The notes under the pieces were generated by a model, which searched no databases, was not told where the DNA came from, and was given only the letters and a program-made list of their open reading frames with translations. Of a stretch of DNA of 6,533 bases, positions 1 to 4,786 are shown piece by piece. How positions within the stretch are numbered: position 1 is the first letter of the stretch; every line of letters starts with the position of its first letter. This stretch comes from Pseudomonadota bacterium (GTDB lineage: Bacteria; Pseudomonadota; Alphaproteobacteria; Rhizobiales; Xanthobacteraceae), in the NCBI GenBank assembly GCA_023433965.1, contig JAEYTQ010000783.1, positions 1 through 6,533 on the forward strand, written 5' to 3'. The translations under genes and the position numbers were made by a program.

Positions 1-79
1 TGATGTGTCCGAACAAGTGTCAGCCATGTCCCCGGTCTAAACATCAAGCCGGGACATGACAGATGTGTTTGTGGCTAGA
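1..79. other. Left-edge noncoding segment with a short imperfect palindrome, possible IS-end remnant
   Basis: No gene is supported here. CATGTCCC at 25-32 is the exact reverse complement of GGGACATG at 51-58, with an 18-nt loop, and the surrounding bases repeat GTGTC/ATGTC-like words. On the minus strand this sits directly downstream of the VOC gene stop, so the stem could act as a terminator, but no T-tract follows it. The repeated TGTC/GACA words also resemble transposase-binding ends of IS481-type elements as I remember them. No transposase is present in the window, so that reading is only a suggestion. Confidence 0.3.
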
Positions 80-460
80 TCAAGCCGGCATCCGATGCAT
101 CGCGCAGATCTTGTTGCCGTCGAGATCGCGCAGGTAAGCCAGGTACAGCTTGCCGCCGGGGCCCTGGCGCACGCCGGGCGGATACTCGATCGACTTTGCA
201 CCGGCCGCGACGCCCGCCGCGTGCCAGGCATCGACCTGCTCCGGGGAATTGGCGGCAAAGCCGATCGTGCCGCCGTTTGCGCAGGTCGCCGGTTCGCCGT
301 TGATCGGCTTCGACACCGAGAACACGCCGGTCTTGGTGATGTAGAAGATGCGATGGCCGTCGACCCTGGCCGGCCGCACTTCGAGCGTGCTCAGAAGATT
401 GTCGTAGAACGCCTTAGCCTTGTCCAGGTCGTTGGTGCCGATCATGACGTGCGAGAACAT
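80..460 (-). CDS. VOC-fold (glyoxalase/bleomycin resistance-like) protein, 126 aa
   Basis: A small single-domain protein of the vicinal oxygen chelate superfamily, probably cytosolic; the substrate is unknown. The N-terminus has the family signature: His4 on the first strand, then TNDLDKAKAFYDNLL at 9-23. The C-terminal strand reads YLRDLDGNKICAMH (109-122), the usual place of RDPDGNxxE. The last metal-ligand glutamate of many VOC enzymes appears to be replaced by Cys119, so a classical glyoxalase I reaction is not assured. The length is normal for a one-module protein that dimerises. The ATG at 460 is preceded on the minus strand by GAGGGA about 8 nt upstream. It follows the SDR gene on the same strand after 113 bp that hold a long palindrome, so co-transcription is possible but may be interrupted. 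Fold assignment is firm; function is not. Confidence 0.87.
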   Translation of the reverse strand: MFSHVMIGTNDLDKAKAFYDNLLSTLEVRPARVDGHRIFYITKTGVFSVSKPINGEPATCANGGTIGFAANSPEQVDAWHAAGVAAGAKSIEYPPGVRQGPGGKLYLAYLRDLDGNKICAMHRMPA

Positions 461-479
461 TTGCCCATTCCCTCGGTGT

Positions 480-565
480 TTGTAGCCCGGATGGAGCGAA
501 GCGAAATCCGGGTCTTGCTTGCTTGTGACAGTCCCGGATTGCGCTTCGCTCCATCCGGGCTACAA
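480..565. repeat. Long near-perfect palindromic intergenic repeat, 33-nt arms
   Basis: The arms at 480-512 and 533-565 are reverse complements over 33 positions with one mismatch, around a 20-nt loop (513-532). The arm starts TTGTAGCCCGGATGGAGCG on the plus strand. As RNA it would form a very stable hairpin on either strand. It fills most of the gap between the SDR gene and the VOC gene, which are read in the same direction (minus), so it could reduce read-through or act as an mRNA processing or stability element. From memory, GTAGCCCGGATGGAGC-type palindromes are multi-copy in Bradyrhizobium and related genomes; this window alone shows one copy. No T-tract or transposase is present. Confidence 0.9.
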
Positions 566-573
566 CTGCTGAA

Positions 574-1353
574 CTAGAACGCCGTATAGCCGCCGTCGAT
601 CACGAACGTATCCGCCGTGTGATAAGACGAAGCCTTGCTCATTAGATACACCGCGATGCCGCCGAAATCGGAGGCTTCGCCGAAGCGCCGCATCGGTATG
701 CGCGGCATCACATTGCCGACGAACTTCTCGTTGGCCATGAGCCCTGCGGTCATGTCGCTCTTGATCCAGCCCGGCAGGATCGCGTTGGCGGTGACGCCGT
801 GGCGTGCCAGCTCGACGCCGAGCGCGCGCACCAGCGCGTTGATGGCAGCCTTGGTCGCCGCATAATGCTCGTTGCGCGCGGTGCCGAAGATCGAGGCGAG
901 ACTGGAGGTCGCAACCAGCCGGCCGAAGGGATCGCCGGCATTGGCGCGCTCGGTCATGTGCCTCGCGGCCTCCTGGAAGGCGTGGAACACGCCGTCGAGA
1001 TTGGTCGCGAACATCGTGCGCCATTCTTCCTCGGTACGCTCGATGAAGGACCGCCTGCCGCCGCCGCCGATACCGGCATTGGCGAAGCAGCCGTCGACCC
1101 GGCCGAAGGCATCGAGCGTCGCCTTCATCGCTGAAGCGACCGAGGCCGGATCGGTGACGTCGCAGACGCGGCTCTCGACCTTGCCAAGAGCGCCGGCCAT
1201 GCTGGCGGCGGCCGCCTTGTTCTTGTCGGCATTTCGGCCCCAGATCGAGACGTTGCAGCCCTGGGCCGCGAGCGCCTGCGCGATGCCGAGCCCGATTCCG
1301 CCATTGCCGCCGGTGATCACGGCCACGCGGCCGGTGAGGTCGAAAAGATCCAT
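574..1353 (-). CDS. SDR family NAD(P)-dependent oxidoreductase, 259 aa
   Basis: A classical short-chain dehydrogenase/reductase that interconverts an alcohol and a ketone on an unidentified substrate. The Rossmann nucleotide-binding motif is TGGNGGIG at 14-21, the NAG motif is 92-94, and the catalytic set is complete: Asn118, Ser151, Tyr164, Lys168 (YAATK). Arg40, in SIWGRN just after the second strand, favours NADP(H), which is an inference from the SDR cofactor rule. The C-terminus ends in VIDGGYTAF, the typical SDR tail, and 259 aa is the usual length. The ATG at 1353 has AGGA about 8 nt upstream on the minus strand. It is divergent from the crotonase/kinase operon and shares a 164-bp control region with it. 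In that context it could reduce a 4-oxoacyl-CoA to the 4-hydroxy form (the LvaD role) or oxidise a 3-hydroxyacyl-CoA; sequence alone does not decide. Confidence 0.95.
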   Translation of the reverse strand: MDLFDLTGRVAVITGGNGGIGLGIAQALAAQGCNVSIWGRNADKNKAAAASMAGALGKVESRVCDVTDPASVASAMKATLDAFGRVDGCFANAGIGGGGRRSFIERTEEEWRTMFATNLDGVFHAFQEAARHMTERANAGDPFGRLVATSSLASIFGTARNEHYAATKAAINALVRALGVELARHGVTANAILPGWIKSDMTAGLMANEKFVGNVMPRIPMRRFGEASDFGGIAVYLMSKASSYHTADTFVIDGGYTAF

Positions 1354-1375
1354 GGCGTTTCCTATTCTTCATGTG

Positions 1376-1396
1376 GCGCAGCATCAGCCGCTGCGC
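1376..1396. promoter_or_regulatory. 7-7-7 inverted repeat upstream of the SDR gene
   Basis: GCGCAGC (1376-1382) and GCTGCGC (1390-1396) form a perfect 7-bp inverted repeat with a 7-nt spacer, 22 nt upstream of the SDR start codon. It could be a dyad operator or a leader hairpin. An overlapping pairing is also possible: CGCAGCAT at 1377-1384 is the exact complement of ATGCTGCG at 1412-1419. In GC-rich DNA a short dyad can arise by chance, so functional weight is low. Confidence 0.3.
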
Positions 1397-1426
1397 ACAA
1401 GATTGCTTGCTATGCTGCGATCACCA

Positions 1427-1455
1427 TGGACAAGACCGCGCCAAAAATCAAATAT
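1427..1455 (+). promoter_or_regulatory. Candidate sigma-70-type promoter for the crotonase/kinase/DUF6285 operon
   Basis: TGGACA at 1427-1432 and AAATAT at 1450-1455 are separated by 17 nt and lie in the only AT-rich patch of the divergent region. TGGACA differs from the TTGACA consensus at one position. AAATAT matches the alphaproteobacterial CTATAT form at four of six. Transcription would begin near 1461 and give a leader of about 55 nt. This is a match by eye only. Confidence 0.33.
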
Positions 1456-1478
1456 GCGCCCCGGCAGAACAAATTCCG

Positions 1479-1499
1479 GCCTGCGAAACCGACGCAGGC
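1479..1499. promoter_or_regulatory. 7-7-7 inverted repeat upstream of the crotonase operon
   Basis: GCCTGCG (1479-1485) and CGCAGGC (1493-1499) form a perfect 7-bp inverted repeat with a 7-nt spacer, ending 18 nt before the crotonase start codon. Its geometry matches the dyad at 1376-1396 on the other side of the divergent promoter, and both contain the word CGCAG. It may be an operator for a dimeric regulator or a leader hairpin just before the ribosome binding site (GAGGAA at 1509-1514). No regulator gene is visible in the window. Confidence 0.3.
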
Positions 1500-1517
1500 G
1501 CAACTGACGAGGAAACC

Positions 1518-2303
1518 ATGCAGTTCAAGCACGTCACGCTCGATTTCGATGGCTCGGTCGCGATCCTCAAACTCGACCATCAGGAGGTGATGAACGCGGT
1601 TTCCGTGGACATGCTGGGCGGCCTCTCCGAGGCGCTCGATGCGATCGAGGAGAAGGAAGAGGTGCGCTGCGTGGTGCTGACCGGCGCGGGGCGGGCGTTC
1701 TGCACCGGCGCGAATCTTCAAGGCCGCAACAACCAGTCGAAGAAGACCAAGGCCGGCCTCACGCTGGAGACCGGCTTCCACCCCTTCCTGCGCCGTATCC
1801 GCAACCTGCATTGCCCGATCGTCACCGCGGTCAACGGCCCGGCGGCCGGCGCCGGCATGAGCTTTGCGCTGCTCGGCGACATGATCCTGTGCGCGCGCTC
1901 GTCCTATTTCCTGCAGGCCTTCCGCCGCATCGGCCTCGTGCCGGATTGCGGCTCGACCTGGCTCCTGCCGCGGCTCGTCGGCCGCGCGCGCTCGATCGAA
2001 TTGTCGCTGATGGGCGAGCGGCTGCCGGCCGAGAAGGCGCTCGAATGGGGCCTCGTCAACCGCGTCTATGACGACAGCGTGCTGATGGAGGAGGCGATGA
2101 AGCTCGCGCGCGATCTGGCGAGCGGCCCGACCGTCGCGCTTTCCCTGATCCGCAAGCTCTATTGGGATAGCCCGGAAAATTCTTTCGAGGATCAGCTCAA
2201 CCTCGAGTTCCAGTGCCAGCTCCGCGCCGGCGACACCCAGGACTTCCGCGAGGGCGTCGGCGCCTTCCTGGAGAAGCGCCCCGCGCAGTTTAAAGGCAAA
2301 TGA
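1518..2303 (+). CDS. Crotonase-fold enoyl-CoA hydratase/isomerase, PaaG-like, 261 aa
   Basis: A member of the crotonase superfamily acting on an acyl-CoA thioester. The first half of the oxyanion hole is around AFCTGANL (60-67) and the second is NGPAAGAGMSFALLGD (106-121). The two classical hydratase glutamates are absent: Ser115 and Phe135 occupy those places. Instead Asp143, in GLVPDCGSTWLLPRLVGRAR (139-158), matches the catalytic Asp of PaaG and other isomerase-like members, so double-bond isomerisation is at least as likely as hydration. An upstream in-frame start at 1371 would add 49 residues. The ATG at 1518 is preferred because GAGGAA lies 4 nt upstream and the protein then begins at the family N-terminus (MQFKHVTLDFDGSVAILKL). 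It is the first gene of an operon and its stop overlaps the kinase start as ATGA, suggesting translational coupling. A true ring-epoxide isomerase role is unsupported, as no other paa gene is nearby. Confidence 0.93.
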   Translation: MQFKHVTLDFDGSVAILKLDHQEVMNAVSVDMLGGLSEALDAIEEKEEVRCVVLTGAGRAFCTGANLQGRNNQSKKTKAGLTLETGFHPFLRRIRNLHCPIVTAVNGPAAGAGMSFALLGDMILCARSSYFLQAFRRIGLVPDCGSTWLLPRLVGRARSIELSLMGERLPAEKALEWGLVNRVYDDSVLMEEAMKLARDLASGPTVALSLIRKLYWDSPENSFEDQLNLEFQCQLRAGDTQDFREGVGAFLEKRPAQFKGK

Positions 2304-3286
2304 TCGAAGCGGAGCTTTCGCGCAGTGCCAAGCGCTGGTGCCCGGGTGCAACCGGCGTCACCGGCGCGGCCAAATTATCGGGCGGCGCCAGTCAGGAAAC
2401 CTGGCGCTTCGACATCACCCATCCCGATGGCGTGATCGGCGCGATCCTGCGCCGCTCGCCGAAGGGCTATGGTGCTGCACCGACGCGCGCGGCCGGTCTT
2501 GCCGCCGAGGCGAAGCTGATGCAGCTCGCTTTCGAGGCCGGCGTGCCGTCGCCGCGCGTGATGCATGTGCTCACACCGGAGGACGATCTCGGCACCGGCT
2601 TCATCTTGCAGGGGGGCGAGGGCGAGACCATCGCGCGCAAGATCTTGCGCGATGCGGAGTACGCGTCGGCGCGGCCTCTGCTGGCAAGGCAGATCGGCGG
2701 CATTCTTGCCGGCCTGCATCGGCTACCGAAGGACAAGCTGCCGGAGCTGCGCAGCAGGTCGGCGACTCAGGAGATCGCCGAGTTCGAGCGCGACTATCGC
2801 AGCCTGAACTGGCCCAAGCCCGTGTTCGAGCTGGCGCTGCGCTGGCTGCGCGACCACGATCCCGGTCCCGCAGCCGAGACCACGCTGGTGCACGGCGATT
2901 TCCGCAACGGCAATCTCATCATCGGCGCCGACGGCGTCCGCGCGGTGCTGGACTGGGAGCTCGCCCATCTCGGCGATCCCATGGAGGACCTCGGCTGGGT
3001 CTGCGTCAATTCCTGGCGCTTCGGCGAGATCGACAAGCCCGTCGGCGGTTTTGGCACACGCGAGGAATTGTTCGCCGGCTATGAGGCCGCAGGCCGCAAG
3101 GTCGATGCTCCGCGTGTGAAATTCTGGGAAGTGATGGGCACACTGCGCTGGGGCATCATGTGCGGCGGCATGATGCAGCGTTTTCGCGAAGGACCGGACC
3201 ATTCCATGGAGCGCGCCATGATCGGCCGCCGCGCCTCCGAGACCGAGATCGATCTGTTGCGGCTGCTGGCGCCGCGCGGGAGCTGA
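2300..3286 (+). CDS. APH-fold phosphotransferase, ACAD10/11- and LvaA-like acyl-CoA kinase candidate, 328 aa
   Basis: A protein-kinase-like phosphotransferase of the aminoglycoside phosphotransferase (APH) family. The glycine-rich loop is LSGGASQETW (26-35). AILRRSP (48-54) carries Arg51/Arg52 where kinases usually have the ATP-binding Lys. Glu70 in EAKLMQLAFEAGVPSPRV is the likely helix-C glutamate. The catalytic loop is LVHGDFRNGN (196-205) with base Asp200 and Asn205, and the metal-binding Asp is Asp218 in VLDWELAHLGDPMEDLGW (216-233). This catalytic-loop pattern is the one I associate with the kinase domain of ACAD10/ACAD11 and with LvaA of Pseudomonas putida, which phosphorylates the 4-hydroxyl of 4-hydroxyacyl-CoA. 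The neighbours (DUF6285 gene 3 nt downstream, acyl-CoA dehydrogenase nearby) favour that over antibiotic resistance. The start overlaps the crotonase stop by 4 nt. The substrate is inferred; the fold is certain. Confidence 0.94.
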   Translation: MIEAELSRSAKRWCPGATGVTGAAKLSGGASQETWRFDITHPDGVIGAILRRSPKGYGAAPTRAAGLAAEAKLMQLAFEAGVPSPRVMHVLTPEDDLGTGFILQGGEGETIARKILRDAEYASARPLLARQIGGILAGLHRLPKDKLPELRSRSATQEIAEFERDYRSLNWPKPVFELALRWLRDHDPGPAAETTLVHGDFRNGNLIIGADGVRAVLDWELAHLGDPMEDLGWVCVNSWRFGEIDKPVGGFGTREELFAGYEAAGRKVDAPRVKFWEVMGTLRWGIMCGGMMQRFREGPDHSMERAMIGRRASETEIDLLRLLAPRGS

Positions 3287-3289
3287 CGG

Positions 3290-3667
3290 ATGCAGGACGA
3301 ACCGACGCCCATCGAGCTGACCAAGGCCGTCGCCGATTTCTTGCGCAACGACATCACCCCGCTGATCTCCGGCCACCAGGCCTTCAAGCTGCGCGTCGCC
3401 ATCAACATCCTCGATCTCGTCACGCGGCAGCTGACGCAGGAGGAGGGGAGCGATGCGAAGGAGGTGGAGCGCCTGCGCGCGCTGCTCGGGATCGACGGCT
3501 CGGTGACCGAGCTCAACCGCGCACTTGCGAAGCGCATCGCGAAGGGCGAGGTCGATCTAACGACGCCGGGCCTCGCCGAGCATCTATGGGCGACCACGAT
3601 GGACAAGCTCGCCGTCGATCAGCCGAACTACGTGTCCTACAAGCGCGAGCTGGGGCGAGGCGGGTAG
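3290..3667 (+). CDS. DUF6285 domain protein, probable partner of the upstream phosphotransferase, 125 aa
   Basis: A small, mostly helical, soluble protein with no signal peptide or membrane segment. I recognise it as the DUF6285 type usually found next to ACAD-linked phosphotransferases. Visible landmarks are IELTKAVADFLRNDI (8-22), the helix FKLRVAINILDLVTRQL (32-48), a charged middle region (50-85) and the ending LWATTMDKLAVDQPNY (99-114). There are no obvious catalytic motifs. The start is 3 nt after the kinase stop, with GGGAG in the end of the kinase gene serving as ribosome binding site, so the two are almost certainly made together. In the levulinate pathway a small protein, LvaB, is needed for LvaA kinase activity; size, position and helical character make this gene its likely counterpart. 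That equivalence is inference. It is the last gene of the operon and is followed by a palindromic repeat. Confidence 0.88.
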   Translation: MQDEPTPIELTKAVADFLRNDITPLISGHQAFKLRVAINILDLVTRQLTQEEGSDAKEVERLRALLGIDGSVTELNRALAKRIAKGEVDLTTPGLAEHLWATTMDKLAVDQPNYVSYKRELGRGG

Positions 3668-3677
3668 GTCTCTCCCC

Positions 3678-3784
3678 GTCATTCCGGGGCGTCGCGCAGC
3701 CACGAACCCGGAATCCATTCATCAGCGCGTTCTGTCGCCTGATGGATTCCGGGTTCTCGCCTAAGCGGCGCGCCCCGGAATGAC
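3678..3784. repeat. Nested palindromic intergenic repeat between convergent genes
   Basis: The outer arms GTCATTCCGGGGCG (3678-3691) and its exact complement (3771-3784) enclose inner arms GAACCCGGAATCCAT (3704-3718) and its exact complement (3742-3756). The result is a two-tier hairpin of 107 nt with an unpaired collar on each side. It lies 10 nt after the DUF6285 stop and 8 nt before the crotonase stop on the other strand, so it may serve as a bidirectional termination or 3'-end stabilising structure, although no T-tract is evident. I recall CGTCATTCCGGGGCG repeats as highly multi-copy in Bradyrhizobium; copy number cannot be shown here. Confidence 0.9.
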
Positions 3785-3792
3785 AGGAGATC

Positions 3793-4572
3793 CTACTTCC
3801 CCACCCATTTCGGCGGCCGCTTCTCCGAGAACGCCTTCGGTCCCTCGATGTAATCCTGCGAGGCCACCATGGCTTGTACCGCGGGATAGTCTCGCTGCTC
3901 CGCGATCGCCTGCTCCAGCGACACGCCGAGCCCCTTCTGGATCGCCTGCTTCGAGGCCCGGATCGACATCGGCGAATTCTTGGCGATCATCTCCGCCCAG
4001 CGCAGTGCGGCGTTCAGCGCCTCGCCCTGCGGCACCACCTCGTTGACGAAGCCGAGTTCGAGACCTTCCTTGGCGCTGACATGGCGAGCGGTGAGGATCA
4101 TGCCCATCGCGCGCTTCAGCCCGATCTGCCGCGGCAGCCGGTGCAGGCCGCCGGCCAGCGCGGCGAGCCCGACGCGCGGCTCGGGCAGGGCGAAGGTCGC
4201 ATTCTCCGAGGCGATGATGAGGTCGCAGGCCAGCGCGATCTCGAAGCCGCCGCCCATGGCAACGCCGTTCACGGCGGCGATGATTGGTTTGTCGCAGTCG
4301 AATCGCGCGGTGAGGCCGGCAAAGCCGCCCTTGTCCCAGCCGCGCTTACCCCCGGCCGCCTGCCACTTCAGATCGTTGCCGGCGCAGAACGCCTTGTCGC
4401 CGGCGCCCGTGACGATCGCGATCCACTGTTCGGGATCCCCCGAGAAATCGTCGAACACCTTTTGCAGCTCGAAATGCGCATCGGTGTGCAGCGCGTTGTA
4501 GACCTCGGGCCGCGACAGCGTCACGATCGTAATCGGCCCCTTGCGTTCCACTTTCGAAAATTTCAGCTCCAT
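3793..4572 (-). CDS. Enoyl-CoA hydratase/isomerase family protein with the classical Glu pair, 259 aa
   Basis: A crotonase-superfamily enzyme expected to add water across the double bond of a 2-enoyl-CoA in beta-oxidation or a related acyl-CoA pathway. AFCAGNDLKW (61-70) and NGVAMGGGFEIALACD (102-117) form the oxyanion-hole regions. Glu111 and Glu131 (ALPEPRVGL) fall exactly 20 residues apart, as do the catalytic pair Glu144/Glu164 of rat mitochondrial hydratase. The C-terminus FSEKRPPKWVGK is typical. The reading frame is open upstream to 4704, but the ATG at 4572 is chosen: GGGAG lies 6 nt upstream on the minus strand and the protein then begins MELKFSKVERKGPITIVTL. An in-frame ATG at 4587 has only a weak GAG. 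The gene is transcribed alone, convergent with the kinase operon and divergent from the acyl-CoA dehydrogenase. The exact chain length or substrate is not visible. Confidence 0.95.
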   Translation of the reverse strand: MELKFSKVERKGPITIVTLSRPEVYNALHTDAHFELQKVFDDFSGDPEQWIAIVTGAGDKAFCAGNDLKWQAAGGKRGWDKGGFAGLTARFDCDKPIIAAVNGVAMGGGFEIALACDLIIASENATFALPEPRVGLAALAGGLHRLPRQIGLKRAMGMILTARHVSAKEGLELGFVNEVVPQGEALNAALRWAEMIAKNSPMSIRASKQAIQKGLGVSLEQAIAEQRDYPAVQAMVASQDYIEGPKAFSEKRPPKWVGK

Positions 4573-4575
4573 CGC

Positions 4576-4661
4576 GCGCTCCCGCATTTTCTCGTGAAGG
4601 AATATTGGTGGCATAGTAGCGCGCGTCGGCGACGGAGCGCCATCGAATTGCGCGGGAGCGC
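4576..4661 (-). promoter_or_regulatory. Exact inverted repeat covering the crotonase ribosome binding site
   Basis: GCGCTCCCGC (4576-4585) and GCGGGAGCGC (4652-4661) are perfect 10-nt complements, 66 nt apart. On the minus-strand transcript the arm nearest the gene contains the whole GGGAG ribosome binding site of the crotonase starting at 4572. If transcription begins upstream of 4661, the distal arm could pair with and mask that site. This is a structure seen by eye; no folding energy was computed, and chance complementarity in GC-rich DNA is possible. Confidence 0.35.
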
Positions 4662-4689
4662 TTTGCGTGCTCGACACGCCTCGTGTTGC

Positions 4690-4719
4690 TTGACTTGAAC
4701 GCACTGTTCTCCGCTTAAT
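4690..4719 (+). promoter_or_regulatory. Candidate promoter for the acyl-CoA dehydrogenase gene
   Basis: TTGACT (4690-4695) and CTTAAT (4714-4719) are separated by 18 nt, in an otherwise GC-rich divergent region. The preceding base makes CTTGAC, the rhizobial form of the -35 box. The leader would be about 60 nt. The -10 match is only moderate, so the call is tentative. No clear operator dyad was seen beside it. Confidence 0.38.
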
Positions 4720-4774
4720 CGTGCGAAGCGCGAACGGCCCCCAGCGCCTTAACGCAAAACCATAGAAATACTCC

Positions 4775-4779
4775 GGGAG
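4775..4779 (+). promoter_or_regulatory. Ribosome binding site that fixes a TTG start
   Basis: GGGAG is followed by 7 nt and then TTG at 4787. An in-frame TAG at 4763-4765 rules out any start further upstream, and the first in-frame internal ATG would remove about 92 residues of the conserved N-terminal domain. The site therefore decides the rare start codon. Confidence 0.8.
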
Positions 4780-4786
4780 AACGCCC

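Noticed and set aside
480..565. CRISPR repeat-spacer unit
   Set aside because: Only two arms in inverted orientation are present, with no direct repeats, spacers or cas genes.
560..1384. Minus-strand frame overlapping the SDR in another register
   Set aside because: It is arginine-rich and motif-free, while the SDR frame carries the complete Rossmann and catalytic motifs.
1371..1517. 49-residue N-terminal extension of the PaaG-like crotonase
   Set aside because: It has no family similarity, runs through the control region, and the ATG at 1518 has a good ribosome binding site.
1518..2303. Part of a phenylacetate (paa) degradation cluster
   Set aside because: Apart from similarity of one crotonase to PaaG, no paa oxygenase subunit or ring-opening gene lies in the window.
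1410..2351. Minus-strand open frame of 313 codons opposite the PaaG-like crotonase
   Set aside because: It is antisense to a clearly conserved gene, overlaps the divergent control region, and has no recognisable domain.
2300..3286. Aminoglycoside resistance gene
   Set aside because: The APH fold is real, but the catalytic-loop pattern and the acyl-CoA gene context point to an ACAD10/11- or LvaA-type kinase; nothing suggests an antibiotic substrate.
3678..3784. Classical intrinsic terminator
   Set aside because: The hairpin is strong, but neither strand shows a T-tract after the stem; a structural or repeat role is more cautious.
3874..4698. Plus-strand open frame of 274 codons opposite the second crotonase
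   Set aside because: The sense strand encodes a crotonase with both catalytic glutamates; this frame is low-complexity and matches nothing I know.
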